DNA of 41,541 nt from Rahnella perminowiae. Its GTDB lineage: Bacteria > Pseudomonadota > Gammaproteobacteria > Enterobacterales > Enterobacteriaceae. Of this stretch, positions 19,548 through 31,308 are shown piece by piece (position 1 is the first letter of the stretch; every line of letters starts with the position of its first letter). Made by a program: the position numbers and the translations under genes. The stretch covers positions 1 through 41,541 of the forward strand of contig NZ_JAFMOS010000634.1 of assembly GCF_019049755.1 (NCBI RefSeq), in the 5' to 3' direction. The notes beneath the pieces are model-generated. The model was given only the letters and a program-made list of their open reading frames with translations. It was not told where the DNA came from and made no database searches.

Positions 19548-22265
19548 TTACTTTTGCAGGCGGCCATGACATTGTTTGTATTTTTTACCGGAACCACACG
19601 GGCAGAGATCGTTACGGCCTACTTTGCGATCTCCGGAAGAAGCAAGTCGCGCTGCCTCAGCCACTTCGATTTCCTGCTGATCCTGATGGCTAAGCTGCTG
19701 CTGACGAGCCAGACGCTCAGCTTCTTCACGGCGCTGAATCTCCATCGCTTCCACTTCTTCAGGCATACGCACCTGGACTTTGCTTAGTACGCTGACCACT
19801 TCATATTTCAGGGATTCGAGCATGGCAGCAAACATCGCGAAGGATTCGCGTTTGTATTCCTGCTTAGGATCCTTCTGCGCATAGCCGCGTAAATGGATGC
19901 CCTGACGCAGGTAATCCATCGCCGCCAGGTGCTCTTTCCACAGTGAGTCCAGTGTCTGCAACATCACGCCTTTCTCGAAGTTACGCATCATTTCAGCGCC
20001 AACCACTTCTTCTTTACGGGCGTAAGATTCTTTCGCGATCTCCATGATACGTTCGCGCAGGGTTTCTTCGTGCAGTTCCGGCTCTTTATCCAGCCATTCA
20101 GAAATCGGCATTTCCAGCTCGAAATCATTCTTAAGGCGCTCTTCCAGACCTTTTACATCCCACATTTCTTCAAGGGATTGTGGCGGAATGTAACTGTCGA
20201 TAGTGGCTTTGAATACATCTTCACGGATGCTGGCGATGGTTTCGCTCACATCAGACACGTCCAGTAATTCGTTACGCTGGCTATAGATCGCACGACGCTG
20301 ATCGCTTGCCACATCATCGTATTCCAGCAATTGCTTACGGATATCGAAGTTACGGCTTTCAACTTTACGCTGAGCGTTAGCAATGGCTTTAGTGACCCAT
20401 GGATGTTCAATCGCTTCGCCCGGTTTCATACCCAGTTTACGCATCATGCCTGACACGCGGTCAGAGGCGAAGATACGCATCAGGGCATCTTCCATAGACA
20501 GATAGAAACGGGATGAACCGGCGTCACCCTGACGACCCGCACGGCCGCGCAACTGGTTATCAATACGACGGGATTCATGACGCTCAGTACCAATAATGTG
20601 TAAACCACCTGCAGCCAGAACGGCGTCATGACGGATCTGCCATGCGGCTTTAATTTCAGCGATTTTCTCATCCGTTGCTTCTTCGCCCAGGTTTTCGACT
20701 TCAACCTGCCAGCTGCCGCCCAGCACGATATCTGTACCACGACCGGCCATATTGGTGGCGATGGTGACTGCACCTGGCTGACCCGCCTGAGCAACAATGT
20801 CTGCTTCTTTGGCATGGAACTTGGCGTTAAGGACGCTATGCGCAATGCCCGCCTTGGTCAGTTCGTTGGAAACAACTTCTGATTTTTCAATGGAAATAGT
20901 ACCAACCAGAACAGGCTGACCTTTGGCAGTACACTGGCGGATATCTTCGATAATCGCGCCAATTTTTTCCATTTCGGTCATGTACACCAGGTCGGCCATA
21001 TCTTTACGCACCATAGGGCGGTTCGTTGGCACAACAATGGTATCCAGTTTATAAATAGAGCTGAATTCGAACGCTTCGGTATCCGCAGTACCGGTCATGC
21101 CGGCCAGTTTTTCATACAGACGGAAGTAGTTCTGGAAGGTGATGGATGCCAGCGTCTGGTTTTCGTTTTGAATTTCAACGCCTTCTTTGGCTTCAACTGC
21201 CTGATGCAGACCGTCTGACCAGCGACGGCCTTGCATGGTACGACCGGTATGTTCGTCGACGATAATGACCTCGCCGTCTTTCACGATGTAATCAACATCG
21301 CGGGTAAACAGCACGTGCGCGCGTAATGCCGCCGTGACGTGGTGCATCAGCATGATATTAGTCGGGGAATACAGAGATTCGCCTTCATCCATAATGCCTG
21401 CATCTACCAACATTTCTTCGATCAAGACCAGGCCACGCTCGGTCAGGTGAACCTGGCGCGCTTTCTCATCAACAGAAAAATGTCCTTCACCCTGGAAGGT
21501 ATCTGAATCTTCTTTTTCCTGACGGATCAGTTTAGGGATCAGTTTATCTACCCGCGTATACATTTCTGAGCTGTCTTCGGCCGGGCCGGAGATAATCAGC
21601 GGGGTACGTGCTTCATCAATCAGGATGGAGTCAACCTCATCCACCAGCGCATAGTGCAGTTTGCGTTGTACACGTTCTTCAGGGCTGAATGCCATATTGT
21701 CGCGCAGATAGTCAAAGCCGTATTCGTTGTTTGTACCGTAGGTGATGTCTGCAGCATAAGCAGCACGCTTCGCCGGAGAAGGCATACCTGGCAAGTTGAT
21801 GCCGATGCTCAGGCCAAGGAATTCAAACAGCGGACGGTTATTTTCGGCGTCACGCTGTGCCAGATAATCATTGACGGTAACGACGTGAACGCCCTTGCCA
21901 CTCAATGCGTTCAGGTAAGCTGGCAGGGTTGCGGTCAGCGTTTTACCTTCACCGGTACGCATTTCTGCGATGCAACGCTCGTTCAGCACCATACCGCCCA
22001 GCAGCTGCACATCGAAGTGACGCATACCGAATACACGTTTACTGGATTCACGGACAACCGCAAAGGCTTCCGGGATCAGGTTTTCCAGTACTTCACCTTT
22101 CGCCAGGCGCTCACGGAATTCGTTGGTTTTCGCCTGCAGTTGCTCATCGGTCAGCTTTTGGATTTCAGGTTCCATGCGGTTGATCAGGTCAACCACTTTA
22201 CGCATACGGCGCAAAGTACGGTCGTTACGGCTACCAAAAACTTTGGTCAATAATTTGATTAACAT
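19548..22265 (-). CDS. secA: Preprotein translocase ATPase SecA
   Basis: SecA is the cytoplasmic/membrane-associated motor that drives preproteins through SecYEG. The product is 905 residues (E. coli is 901), opening [20 protein letters not shown]. Walker A is MRTGEGKT at 102-109. The Walker B/DEAD-like segment is [19 protein letters not shown]. The preprotein-crosslinking and helical scaffold domains follow, with [10 protein letters not shown] and GRAGRQGD. The C-terminal zinc finger [14 protein letters not shown] (SecB/lipid binding) is intact. The ATG at 22265 matches the family start; a 13-residue upstream extension overlaps a leader hairpin and is rejected. Its translation should be controlled by secM just upstream. 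Confidence 0.97.
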   Translation of the reverse strand: MLIKLLTKVFGSRNDRTLRRMRKVVDLINRMEPEIQKLTDEQLQAKTNEFRERLAKGEVLENLIPEAFAVVRESSKRVFGMRHFDVQLLGGMVLNERCIAEMRTGEGKTLTATLPAYLNALSGKGVHVVTVNDYLAQRDAENNRPLFEFLGLSIGINLPGMPSPAKRAAYAADITYGTNNEYGFDYLRDNMAFSPEERVQRKLHYALVDEVDSILIDEARTPLIISGPAEDSSEMYTRVDKLIPKLIRQEKEDSDTFQGEGHFSVDEKARQVHLTERGLVLIEEMLVDAGIMDEGESLYSPTNIMLMHHVTAALRAHVLFTRDVDYIVKDGEVIIVDEHTGRTMQGRRWSDGLHQAVEAKEGVEIQNENQTLASITFQNYFRLYEKLAGMTGTADTEAFEFSSIYKLDTIVVPTNRPMVRKDMADLVYMTEMEKIGAIIEDIRQCTAKGQPVLVGTISIEKSEVVSNELTKAGIAHSVLNAKFHAKEADIVAQAGQPGAVTIATNMAGRGTDIVLGGSWQVEVENLGEEATDEKIAEIKAAWQIRHDAVLAAGGLHIIGTERHESRRIDNQLRGRAGRQGDAGSSRFYLSMEDALMRIFASDRVSGMMRKLGMKPGEAIEHPWVTKAIANAQRKVESRNFDIRKQLLEYDDVASDQRRAIYSQRNELLDVSDVSETIASIREDVFKATIDSYIPPQSLEEMWDVKGLEERLKNDFELEMPISEWLDKEPELHEETLRERIMEIAKESYARKEEVVGAEMMRNFEKGVMLQTLDSLWKEHLAAMDYLRQGIHLRGYAQKDPKQEYKRESFAMFAAMLESLKYEVVSVLSKVQVRMPEEVEAMEIQRREEAERLARQQQLSHQDQQEIEVAEAARLASSGDRKVGRNDLCPCGSGKKYKQCHGRLQK

Positions 22266-22285
22266 AGTGCTTAATATCTCTTGGA

Positions 22286-22302
22286 GGCCACGCAATGTAG
22301 CC
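22286..22302 (-). promoter_or_regulatory. Hairpin in the secM-secA leader
   Basis: On the minus strand GGCTAC-ATTGC-GTGGCC can pair over six positions with one G-U pair, 20 bases before the secA ATG. In E. coli, a helix in this gap hides the secA ribosome binding site until a ribosome stalls on SecM. This stem is a candidate for part of that switch. The exact structure was not computed. Confidence 0.45.
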
Positions 22303-22345
22303 AATAATTTGTTGATTTATAAATAGAGTTTAGAATTACAGTCTG

Positions 22346-22873
22346 TTAAATCAGAGGGGACGGACCGGCACGAATGCCTTGCACCTGTGCTAACCACAGG
22401 CCGGTTTGATACGATGAAGCAAGAGGGAGAAAAGGTTGCTGCGTCTGACGGATGATAACCGGAGGTTTTGGCTCATGGGTCAGTAAAGCATTCAGGGTCA
22501 CCAGCAACGCGAGTTGCTGAACATGCAGCGGTTCAGCTTCCTGCATTTCTGCTTCCGGCTGCGCGACGGTGTAAACGACCTGCGGTGCCAAAGCAAAAGA
22601 AAGATGACGGATGACCGTGCGTAATGCATGCTGTTGCCAGTAATCTACACCGAAAGACGGGCGGCGATTCGCCTGGAGTAACGCAAGATTACTCAGCCCT
22701 GTGCTGGCGATAGTAAGACGGTTTAGGCTTGAGGATGTATTGGGAGCCGCTGGCAGTTCCGTTTGCGACAGGTTAGTGGACACGCCAAGGCTTGCCGCGA
22801 CCATCCCCAACAGGAGATGCGGCCAAAAATACCTTCTGCCAAATTGTCGCCAACGATTTAGAATGCCAATCAC
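22346..22873 (-). CDS. secM: Secretion monitor SecM (translational arrest peptide)
   Basis: SecM is a periplasm-targeted peptide whose C-terminus stalls its own ribosome when secretion is slow, which exposes the secA start. The product is 175 residues (E. coli is 170), opening with the family-specific [20 protein letters not shown] and a long signal sequence. The stalling region [17 protein letters not shown] spans residues 155-171. GIRAGP and Trp160 are intact with E. coli spacing. The E. coli Phe150 and Ile156 are replaced by Tyr155 and Leu161. The start is GTG at 22873, as in E. coli. It lies 80 bp upstream of secA. Confidence 0.92.
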   Translation of the reverse strand: MIGILNRWRQFGRRYFWPHLLLGMVAASLGVSTNLSQTELPAAPNTSSSLNRLTIASTGLSNLALLQANRRPSFGVDYWQQHALRTVIRHLSFALAPQVVYTVAQPEAEMQEAEPLHVQQLALLVTLNALLTHEPKPPVIIRQTQQPFLPLASSYQTGLWLAQVQGIRAGPSPLI

Positions 22874-22899
22874 AAGTTTACAATCCGCCGGAGCCCATC

Positions 22900-23424
22900 A
22901 TGCGCGATAGTCGCCCACAATTATTAGATATCCTGTTCGATGACGCCTCTTCGACTGAACAAAGCCCGCTGCGTATTGTTCAACAGCGTGCGGCGGCGTT
23001 ATTGAAACTCAACCGCGCAGTGAAAGGCCTGTTACCGGCACCCATGCAACCCTGGTGTCGTGTCGGTAATTATCGACAGGGAGTTTTAGTACTTGAAATA
23101 GCTAATGCCAGCTGGATGATGCGATTACGCTATGAACAACCCGCATTACTCTCTGCACTTCGAGCGCAAATTCTACCATCATTGTCATCAATCGACATCA
23201 GGATTAATCCTTCGCTCATGGCGAAAATGGAAAATGCTTCGCAGATTGCGGTTAAAAATAAAGCGAACGCGTCAGAATCTATGCCTGTCAGGCATTTGAG
23301 TGCACAAAGTGCAGAGGAATTAAGGGGACTTGCGAGCCGGAGCCCGGAGAAACTCAGAAAGGCTTTAGAACGACTGGCTGAATTGGCCGGAGAGAGTGCC
23401 AAACCAACCAGTCGTAATAAGTAA
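22900..23424 (+). CDS. DUF721 protein (DciA-like family)
   Basis: This 174-residue protein has the DUF721 pattern over residues 25-105: LLKLNRAVKGLLP, then WCRVGNYRQGVLVLEIANASWMMRLR, then ALRAQILP and IDIRINP. DUF721 is the DciA family, the ancestral bacterial loader or partner of the replicative helicase DnaB. Most Enterobacterales are thought to use DnaC instead, so its role here is uncertain. The C-terminal third is a charged helix (PEKLRKALERLAELAG). The ATG at 22900 has CGGAG before it. The frame is open upstream to 22792, but that part overlaps secM antisense. It is divergent from secM (26 bp between start codons) and convergent with lpxC (15 bp between stops). Confidence 0.78.
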   Translation: MRDSRPQLLDILFDDASSTEQSPLRIVQQRAAALLKLNRAVKGLLPAPMQPWCRVGNYRQGVLVLEIANASWMMRLRYEQPALLSALRAQILPSLSSIDIRINPSLMAKMENASQIAVKNKANASESMPVRHLSAQSAEELRGLASRSPEKLRKALERLAELAGESAKPTSRNK

Positions 23425-23439
23425 TACCAAAAGTACCGA

Positions 23440-24414
<975 letters not shown>

Positions 24415-24420
24415 CGGGAC

Positions 24421-24450
24421 AGTTTAGCACAAAGAGCGGAGATCCTACAA
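24421..24450 (-). promoter_or_regulatory. Predicted lpxC promoter
   Basis: On the minus strand TTGTAG (24450-24445) and TAAACT (24426-24421) are 18 bp apart, and the -10 is preceded by TGTGC. The -35 begins 6 bp after the ftsZ stop codon. This corresponds to the promoter I recall in the E. coli ftsZ-lpxC gap. Confidence 0.6.
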
Positions 24451-24456
24451 TTCGGA

Positions 24457-25611
24457 CTAGTCTGCCTGCTTACGCAGGAAGGCCGGGATGTCCAGATAGT
24501 CGGGCTCTTTATTGGATTGCGCACTTTGATCATTCACCACTTTAGCAGCAGGTTTCGTTTCCTGCGGCAACGGAGACATACCGTGCTGCTGGTAACGATG
24601 ATCCATCACGGGCTGGCTGGCTGGCTTGTTAGTCACCAAAGTGATCTCAGGACGTTTGTCCATGCCGATACCGGTTGCAACCACGGTCACACGCAGCTCG
24701 TCATTCATTTCCGGGTCAAGAGACGTACCGATAACCACGGTTGCGTTATCTGATGCGAAAGCACGAATGGTGTTACCCACGGTTTCGAATTCATCCAGAC
24801 GCAGGTCGAAGCCAGCAGTAATGTTGACCAGAACGCCGCGCGCGCCGGACAAGTCGATGTCTTCCAACAGCGGGCTGGAGATCGCCATTTCTGCCGCTTC
24901 TTCAGCACGGTCTTCACCGCATGCCACACCAGAACCCATCATGGCATAACCCATTTCGGACATGACGGTGCGCACGTCGGCGAAGTCGACGTTCATCAAA
25001 CCCGGACGGGTGATCAGCTCAGCGATACCCTGCACCGCACCTTTCAGCACGTCGTTGGCCGCACCGAAGGCGTCCAGCAGAGAGATACCGCGACCCAGAA
25101 CTTTTAACAGCTTGTCGTTCGGGATAGTGATCAGAGAATCCACATGTTTGGACAATTCAGCGATACCCTGCTCCGCAAATGCCATGCGTTTTTTGCCTTC
25201 AAAGTTGAAAGGCTTAGTCACCACAGCCACGGTCAGAATACCTAAATCTTTTGCTACTTCAGCCACCACAGGCGCTGCACCGGTACCGGTACCGCCACCC
25301 ATGCCCGCTGCGATAAAGACCATATCAGCACCTTCAAGCGCAGCGCGCAGGGCTTCACGATCTTCTTCTGCAGAATTGCGACCCACTTCCGGGTTCGCAC
25401 CAGCACCCAGACCTTTGGTAATACCACTACCGATCTGAATAGTCTGTCCTACTGCCGTTTTACGTAACGCCTGGGCGTCTGTATTAACGGCAAAGAATTC
25501 AACACCTTCGATGCGCTCACGCACCATGTGTTCGACAGCGTTGCCACCGCCACCGCCGACGCCGATGACTTTAATCACCGCGTCATTGGTCAGTTCCATA
25601 GGTTCAAACAT
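24457..25611 (-). CDS. ftsZ: Cell division GTPase FtsZ
   Basis: FtsZ is the tubulin-like GTPase that polymerises into the Z ring and organises division. The product is 384 residues (E. coli is 383). The GTP-binding tubulin signature GGGTGTG is at residues 105-111. The T7 loop region [20 protein letters not shown] is present. The variable linker is rich in Gln/Pro. The conserved C-terminal tail [14 protein letters not shown] would bind FtsA, ZipA and ZapD. The ATG at 25611 has GGAG seven bases upstream. It lies 71 bp after ftsA. Confidence 0.98.
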   Translation of the reverse strand: MFEPMELTNDAVIKVIGVGGGGGNAVEHMVRERIEGVEFFAVNTDAQALRKTAVGQTIQIGSGITKGLGAGANPEVGRNSAEEDREALRAALEGADMVFIAAGMGGGTGTGAAPVVAEVAKDLGILTVAVVTKPFNFEGKKRMAFAEQGIAELSKHVDSLITIPNDKLLKVLGRGISLLDAFGAANDVLKGAVQGIAELITRPGLMNVDFADVRTVMSEMGYAMMGSGVACGEDRAEEAAEMAISSPLLEDIDLSGARGVLVNITAGFDLRLDEFETVGNTIRAFASDNATVVIGTSLDPEMNDELRVTVVATGIGMDKRPEITLVTNKPASQPVMDHRYQQHGMSPLPQETKPAAKVVNDQSAQSNKEPDYLDIPAFLRKQAD

Positions 25612-25640
25612 AGTTTCTCTCCGTTTTGTGCCTGTCGCTT

Positions 25641-25671
25641 CGGGATCAAAAAGCTTAACAGCATGATCCCG
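25641..25671 (-). other. Hairpin in the ftsA-ftsZ gap
   Basis: A perfect 8-bp inverted repeat, CGGGATCA (25641-25648) and TGATCCCG (25664-25671), with a 15-base loop, lies within the 71-bp gap 30 bp before the ftsZ start. The gap is a known site of mRNA cleavage in E. coli. The hairpin could stabilise ftsZ mRNA, but this is an inference. Confidence 0.5.
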
Positions 25672-25682
25672 TTGTTAAAACA

Positions 25683-26939
25683 TTAAAACTCTTTTCTCAG
25701 CCAGCTGTTGATTCGTTTGAACCAGTTGCCCACTGAGGCGCGTTTTTCCACTTCGGCCTCACCGCTCAGGTGAGACTCCTTCCCGTAGTGCAGCAGCCCT
25801 ACAGCCGTTGAGTAGTAAGGTTCCTGCGCATAATCTGTCAGCCCGGTGATGTTCAAAGGTTGCCCGATGCGCACCTGGGTATGAAATACCCGCTGCGCAC
25901 AAGCTGCCAGACCATCAATTTGTGCTGCACCGCCTGTGAGTACAATGCCAGCGGCCAGATGATGTTTTACGCCTTGCTGACGTAACTGCTCCTGCAATTG
26001 CAAAATTTCGTCGTTCACTAAATTCAGCAATTCTGTGTAACGAGGCTCGATAACTTCAGCCAGTGTCTGACGCTGCAGACTGCGTGGTGGACGTCCACCG
26101 ACGCTCGGCACTTCGACATTTTCGTCTTTGCCGACAATCGATCCTAATGCACAACCGTGGCGAACTTTGATCGCTTCGGCATCGGTCGGCGGCGTTCCAA
26201 ACGCATAAGCGATGTCGCTGGTGACCACGTTCCCTGCATACGGGATGACCTTAGTATGACGTAGTGCGCCGCCGGTATAAACCGCGATATCCATGGTTCC
26301 ACCACCAATATCAACGACACAAACCCCTAATTCACGCTCATCTTCGGTCAGTACCGCATAACTGGCGGCCAGACCGGCAAAAATCAGCTGGTCAACTTTT
26401 AAGCCACAGCGTTCAACCGCCTTCACAATGTTCTTTGCCATATCGTTATGGCAGGTAATCAGGTGGACTTTAGCCTGCATACGCACGCCGGAAAGACCGA
26501 CCGGATTTTTAATCCCTTCCTGATAATCAATGGCATATTCCTGAGGGATCACATGCAGAACCCGATGCTCATCCCGCACGCGGACTGATTTAGCGGTATG
26601 CACCACATTCTCTACATCTTCCTGCGTGACTTCCTCTTCTGAAATAGGAACCATCCCTATTTCATTCTGACAGCTGATATGTTTACCAGACAAAGCAAGG
26701 TAAACAGAGGAAATCTGGCAATCCGCCATCAGTTCAGCCTGATCGATGGCGCGCTGTACGCACTTCACCACCGATTCCAGATCATTCACGCCACCCTTGT
26801 CCATGCCCCGGGACGGGCAACTGCCCACACCGATAATATTGACCATGCCATCGGGCAGAACCTCCCCCACCAATGCGGCTACTTTTGCCGTACCGATCTC
26901 CAGCCCAACTACCAGTTTTCTGTCCGTCGACTTGATCAT
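25683..26939 (-). CDS. ftsA: Cell division protein FtsA (actin-like)
   Basis: FtsA is the actin-family ATPase that tethers FtsZ to the membrane and recruits later divisome proteins. The product is 418 residues (E. coli is 420). Its motifs include the phosphate-1 region [16 protein letters not shown] near residue 11, [17 protein letters not shown] in the middle, and the adenosine motif [14 protein letters not shown]. The C-terminal amphipathic membrane helix is [15 protein letters not shown]. The start ATG overlaps the ftsQ stop by 4 bp, so translation is likely coupled. Confidence 0.97.
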   Translation of the reverse strand: MIKSTDRKLVVGLEIGTAKVAALVGEVLPDGMVNIIGVGSCPSRGMDKGGVNDLESVVKCVQRAIDQAELMADCQISSVYLALSGKHISCQNEIGMVPISEEEVTQEDVENVVHTAKSVRVRDEHRVLHVIPQEYAIDYQEGIKNPVGLSGVRMQAKVHLITCHNDMAKNIVKAVERCGLKVDQLIFAGLAASYAVLTEDERELGVCVVDIGGGTMDIAVYTGGALRHTKVIPYAGNVVTSDIAYAFGTPPTDAEAIKVRHGCALGSIVGKDENVEVPSVGGRPPRSLQRQTLAEVIEPRYTELLNLVNDEILQLQEQLRQQGVKHHLAAGIVLTGGAAQIDGLAACAQRVFHTQVRIGQPLNITGLTDYAQEPYYSTAVGLLHYGKESHLSGEAEVEKRASVGNWFKRINSWLRKEF

Positions 26940-27772
26940 TGTTGTTTAGCCTGTGCCTGATTCTGTTGCTGATTACTGTTTTGCTGGTCAATAAACTCTG
27001 GAGCCCAACCCACCGACGCACCGCTGTCATAACGTAAATCGACATAAGTGATGCGTTTTTTATCGGCTTGTGCCTGTTGCTGGAATCGCGGGTAAAGCTC
27101 GATAAAACGTTGTAAACGCCCCATCCGGTCATCTCTCCCCAATTCCAGCCGGACGTCATTATCCAGAGTTAACTGCCACGAGTGACGTGCACTCATTGCT
27201 ACCGCTTTCAACGTGAACTTTCCGGCGGCCAGCGCCTGACTCATCGTTTGAAAGCCCTGCAAAACATCCTGTTCGCTGCCTTCCGGACCGTAAAGCAACG
27301 GCATTTTTTGTTTGACCACACGCTCAGCGGGTATGCTGAAAGATTTGCCATCGGCATCAACCATATGCAGATCATTCCAGTGTGCGACCGGCACATACTC
27401 CACGAGGTGTATCTTGAGTTCATTCGGCCATTGCTTACGTACGCTGACCTGTTTTATCCAGGGTAAACGCTCAATCTGCTGCTGAATGACGTTTACATCC
27501 TGCGTCATGAACGTTCCCGGTGCCCCTAAGGACAGAATCGCCTGACGAATATCATCATTGGTCGTGTAATGCCGCTCGCCGGTGACGACTAACTGGGATA
27601 ACGGCAATCGGTTTGCATCCTGCATCCAGCCGACAACGGCCCACGCACTCCATAAAATCGTTCCTACCACCAGCAGCAGAAACACGATCCCTGCCAGCTG
27701 GCCACCGTTACTGCGACGGCCGTTGCTCTCAGCCGTCTCACGCTCTCGGGTATTCAGGGCGGCTTGCGACAT
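26936..27772 (-). CDS. ftsQ: Cell division protein FtsQ
   Basis: FtsQ is a bitopic inner-membrane protein that links early cytoplasmic and later periplasmic divisome parts through FtsB and FtsL. The product is 278 residues (E. coli is 276). A short cytoplasmic tail with [14 protein letters not shown] is followed by one membrane helix at about 27-49 ([20 protein letters not shown]). The POTRA domain ([19 protein letters not shown]) starts near residue 58, then the beta domain. The C-terminus is Gln-rich. The start lies one base after the ddlB stop. Confidence 0.95.
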   Translation of the reverse strand: MSQAALNTRERETAESNGRRSNGGQLAGIVFLLLVVGTILWSAWAVVGWMQDANRLPLSQLVVTGERHYTTNDDIRQAILSLGAPGTFMTQDVNVIQQQIERLPWIKQVSVRKQWPNELKIHLVEYVPVAHWNDLHMVDADGKSFSIPAERVVKQKMPLLYGPEGSEQDVLQGFQTMSQALAAGKFTLKAVAMSARHSWQLTLDNDVRLELGRDDRMGRLQRFIELYPRFQQQAQADKKRITYVDLRYDSGASVGWAPEFIDQQNSNQQQNQAQAKQQ

Positions 27773-27773
27773 A

Positions 27774-28694
27774 TCAGTCTGCCAGTTCCAGAATACGGAA
27801 AACGAGTTGCGGGAAACTCAGCCCGGCGTGTTTAGCCGCCATCGGCACCAGACTGTGACTCGTCATTCCTGGCGAGGTATTCGCTTCCAGTAAATTGAAG
27901 TTGCCATCACCGTCCTGCATGACGTCGACACGCCCCCAGCCGCTGCAATCGAGCGCCTTATAAGCCTGCAACGCCAGCACAGTCAACTGCTGCTCCTGCG
28001 CTTCGCTTAACCCGCTCGGGCAAAAATATTGTGTTTCATCAGACAAATATTTTGCCTGATAGTCATAAAATGTACCGGCAGGCTGGATGCGAATGGATGG
28101 CATCACCTGATCGCCCACGATAGCCACGGTATATTCCGGGCCGCTCAGCCATTTTTCGATCAGTACGTTATCGTCATGCCTGAAGCCTTCCTGCAGAGCA
28201 GGCAGCAACTCTTTTTCCGTTGTCACTTTGCTCATCCCGACACTGGAACCTTCACGGCTTGGTTTGACGATCAGCGGCAGACCCAGTTCGGCGATTTTTG
28301 CCGCCAGAGCGCCCTGCCCTGCTTCTTCAATTTGTGAACGATGCAATGCGACAAACGGCGTAACCGGTAGCCCTAAAGCCTGCCACACCAGTTTGGTGCG
28401 GAACTTATCCATGGTCAGCGCCGACGCCATTACACCGCTGCCGGTATAAGGCAAACCGATTTGTTCCAGCAACCCCTGCATCGTCCCGTCTTCGCCACCG
28501 CGACCGTGAAGTGCGATAAAGACTTTGCTGTAACCTTCTTCCCTGAGAAGCGCCACATTAAAGGTTTTGGTATCGATGCCGTGGGCATCAACACCGGATT
28601 CGCGTAAACCTGCCAGTACCGCGGCGCCTGACTGTAATGACACATCGCGTTCTGCGGAAGTTCCCCCGAACAATACCGCTACTTTCTCAGACAT
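27774..28694 (-). CDS. ddlB: D-alanine--D-alanine ligase B
   Basis: DdlB is the ATP-grasp enzyme that joins two D-Ala for the end of the peptidoglycan pentapeptide. The product is 306 residues (same as E. coli). It has [15 protein letters not shown] at the N-terminus, the ATP-binding loop [14 protein letters not shown] near residues 144-157, and the metal and substrate end [17 protein letters not shown]. The ATG at 28694 ([11 protein letters not shown]) is favoured over one 12 bases upstream. It overlaps the murC stop by 8 bp. Confidence 0.96.
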   Translation of the reverse strand: MSEKVAVLFGGTSAERDVSLQSGAAVLAGLRESGVDAHGIDTKTFNVALLREEGYSKVFIALHGRGGEDGTMQGLLEQIGLPYTGSGVMASALTMDKFRTKLVWQALGLPVTPFVALHRSQIEEAGQGALAAKIAELGLPLIVKPSREGSSVGMSKVTTEKELLPALQEGFRHDDNVLIEKWLSGPEYTVAIVGDQVMPSIRIQPAGTFYDYQAKYLSDETQYFCPSGLSEAQEQQLTVLALQAYKALDCSGWGRVDVMQDGDGNFNLLEANTSPGMTSHSLVPMAAKHAGLSFPQLVFRILELAD

Positions 28695-30162
28695 GATGTT
28701 CTTCACCTTTCTTAACCGGTTGCAGCTTTTGATCAGCCAATTTACGGGCTACTCTGCCGACATTACCGGCACCCTGAACCAGAACTAAATCATCACCGTC
28801 AAGGATTTGCGCCAGACTTTCCGGCACCGCCTCAATATCAGAAACCAAAATCGGATCAAGCTTGCCGCGTGCGCGAATAGTGCGGCACAACGAGCGGCTG
28901 TCCGCGCCCGGGATTGGCGCTTCTCCGGCCGGATAGACATCCAGCATAATCAGCACATCAACCTGTGAAAGCACATTGGCAAAATCATCGTACAAATCGC
29001 GGGTACGGGTGTAACGGTGCGGCTGGAAAATCATCACCAGGCGTTTGTTTGCCCAGCCCGCACGTGCCGCTTTGATCGTGGCATCGACTTCTGTCGGATG
29101 GTGACCGTAGTCATCGACCAGCATTGCACTCCCCGTTTTACCGTTCACATTTTCCAGCGCGTACTCGCCCAGGAAATCGAAACGGCGTCCGGTACCCTGG
29201 AAGCCTGCCAGCGCACGTAAAATAGCGTCGTCGCTGATATTTTCGTCAGTCGCGACGGCGACGGCGGCCGCAGCGTTCAGGGCATTGTGACGACCCGGCG
29301 CGTTCAGCGTCACACTGATGAGCGGCAAGTCCTGGCGGCGCAGCGTAAAGTGCCCTTGCGCACCTACCTGACGATAGTTTTCGATAATCACATCGGCATC
29401 TTCGCTGAAACCGTACGTCGTCATATGACGGCCTACGCGGGGTATCAGCTCACGGATCACCGGATCATCAATGCACATCACTGCGCGTCCGTAAAACGGC
29501 AGGTTATGCAGGAAATTGATGAAGGTTTGTTTCAGGATTTCAAAGTCACCCTGATACGTATCCATATGATCTGCTTCGATATTGGTCACGATAGCAACCA
29601 TCGGTTGCAGATGCAGGAAAGACGCATCGCTTTCATCTGCTTCAGCAATCAGAAAACGGCTTGAACCCAGACGCGCATGCGTGCCTGCGGCTTTCACCAG
29701 TCCGCCGTTGACAAAGGTCGGATCCAGCCCGGCCTCGGCATAAATACTGGTTACCATTGCCGTGGTCGTTGTTTTACCGTGCGTACCTGCCACGGCGATG
29801 CCGTGACGAAAACGCATCAGTTCTGCAAGCATTTCCGCACGGCGGATCACCGGAATACGGGCTTCGCGCGCCGCAACGATTTCCGGGTTATCGGATGAAA
29901 TCGCCGTGGAAACCACCACCACGCTGGCATCCAGCACGTTCTCAGGGCGGTGATTAAAATAAATCGTCGCGCCCAGTGCAGTCAGTTGCTGAGTCACTGC
30001 ATTCGGTGCTAAATCAGAACCGCTGATCTGATAGCCTTCATTGGCCAACACTTCGGCGATACCACCCATGCCGGCACCACCGATGCCAACAAAGTGAATG
30101 TGCCGGACACGATGCATCTCAGGCACGAAGGTACGCAGTTTCGCCAATTGTTGTGTATTCAC
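28687..30162 (-). CDS. murC: UDP-N-acetylmuramate--L-alanine ligase
   Basis: MurC adds L-Ala to UDP-MurNAc, the first step of the peptide stem. The product is 491 residues from the GTG at 30162 (reads [19 protein letters not shown]), matching the E. coli start. Another in-frame GTG four codons upstream at 30174 is equally poor in ribosome binding site, so the start is uncertain by 12 bp. The nucleotide fold [14 protein letters not shown] and P-loop [13 protein letters not shown] are present. So is the ligase motif [18 protein letters not shown]. The C-terminus overlaps ddlB by 8 bp, and murG ends 66-78 bp upstream. Confidence 0.96.
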   Translation of the reverse strand: MNTQQLAKLRTFVPEMHRVRHIHFVGIGGAGMGGIAEVLANEGYQISGSDLAPNAVTQQLTALGATIYFNHRPENVLDASVVVVSTAISSDNPEIVAAREARIPVIRRAEMLAELMRFRHGIAVAGTHGKTTTTAMVTSIYAEAGLDPTFVNGGLVKAAGTHARLGSSRFLIAEADESDASFLHLQPMVAIVTNIEADHMDTYQGDFEILKQTFINFLHNLPFYGRAVMCIDDPVIRELIPRVGRHMTTYGFSEDADVIIENYRQVGAQGHFTLRRQDLPLISVTLNAPGRHNALNAAAAVAVATDENISDDAILRALAGFQGTGRRFDFLGEYALENVNGKTGSAMLVDDYGHHPTEVDATIKAARAGWANKRLVMIFQPHRYTRTRDLYDDFANVLSQVDVLIMLDVYPAGEAPIPGADSRSLCRTIRARGKLDPILVSDIEAVPESLAQILDGDDLVLVQGAGNVGRVARKLADQKLQPVKKGEEHHV

Positions 30163-30240
30163 GTTTTTATTCACTATTTCAGGTTACTGATTAATCCGTT
30201 TCTTACGGCTGGGACCATACACTGCATGGCCCGTTCACTT

Positions 30241-31308
30241 TCATTTTTTGCTGGCGGTAACCACTTCTGCGGCAACACGCTCTGTCGCATCGGGAATGGC
30301 GGCGGCACGTGCAGCCATCGCCATCCCCATCAGATGGGTTCTGTCCCATCCGGCCATCAGATCAGCGACGGCGGCGGCACTAAAATCTTTCTGCTCAATA
30401 ATCTTCGCAGCGCCGGCTTTTTCCAGCGGCAGCGCATTCCAGTACTGTTGACGGTCTTTGTGCTGGAAAGGCACAAAAATCGCGGGTAAGCCTGCGGCAG
30501 CAATTTCGCTGACCGTTAACGCCCCGGAACGGCAAACCACCACATCAGCCCAGGCGTAAGCCTCTGCCATGTCATCAATGAATTCGGTCACTTTATGCTG
30601 CGCCTGACCGGCTTTTTCATAAGCCTGATTCACGGACTCCAGCGCACCTTTACCCACCTGATGCCACAGCGTAATTTTATCGCCCATCAGCGCCGCCACG
30701 TCCGGCATGCTCTGATTAAGGACGCGTGCGCCCTGACTGCCACCAATCACCAGCACACGGATTGGCCCTTCACGACCGGCCAGTCGGGTTGCCGGTAATT
30801 CCAGCGCCAGGACATCCGTGCGCACCGGATTGCCAACAACGTCAGCATGTGGAAATGCACCCGGAAACGCCTGCAACACTTTTTTGGCAATATGCGACAA
30901 ACCTTTATTGGTCATACCGGCAATACCATTTTGCTCGTGTAACACCACCGGAATGCCCAGTGACCAGGCCGCCAGCCCCCCGGGGCCGGACACGTATCCG
31001 CCCATGCCCAATACCACATCTGGCTGGAAGCGTTTCATGATCGCCTTCGCCTGACGCCACGCATGATATATGCGAACAGGGGCAGTAAGTTGCGCTTTCA
31101 GACCTTTCCCACGCAATCCGGCAATTTTAATGAAATCAATATCGATACCGTGTTTGGGTACCAAATCCGCTTCCATCCGGTCTGCTGTACCCAGCCAGCG
31201 AACTTCCCAACCTTGCGCGATAAGATGATGGGCTACTGCCAGTCCAGGGAAAACATGTCCACCGGTACCGCCGGCCATCACCATTAAACGCCGGGCATTG
31301 CCACTCAT
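30241..31308 (-). CDS. murG: Lipid II synthase MurG (UDP-GlcNAc transferase)
   Basis: MurG is a GT-B glycosyltransferase on the inner face of the cytoplasmic membrane. It adds GlcNAc to lipid I to make lipid II. The product is 355 residues, as in E. coli. G-loop 1 is [15 protein letters not shown] near residues 12-26, and the second is [15 protein letters not shown]. The UDP-GlcNAc site has [34 protein letters not shown]. The start ATG has AAGGAG six bases upstream and overlaps the ftsW stop by 4 bp. Confidence 0.97.
   Translation of the reverse strand: MSGNARRLMVMAGGTGGHVFPGLAVAHHLIAQGWEVRWLGTADRMEADLVPKHGIDIDFIKIAGLRGKGLKAQLTAPVRIYHAWRQAKAIMKRFQPDVVLGMGGYVSGPGGLAAWSLGIPVVLHEQNGIAGMTNKGLSHIAKKVLQAFPGAFPHADVVGNPVRTDVLALELPATRLAGREGPIRVLVIGGSQGARVLNQSMPDVAALMGDKITLWHQVGKGALESVNQAYEKAGQAQHKVTEFIDDMAEAYAWADVVVCRSGALTVSEIAAAGLPAIFVPFQHKDRQQYWNALPLEKAGAAKIIEQKDFSAAAVADLMAGWDRTHLMGMAMAARAAAIPDATERVAAEVVTASKK

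Noticed and set aside
22266-22304. N-terminal extension of SecA by 13 residues
   Set aside because: It has no family similarity and runs through the secM-secA leader hairpin; the ATG at 22265 gives the standard N-terminus.
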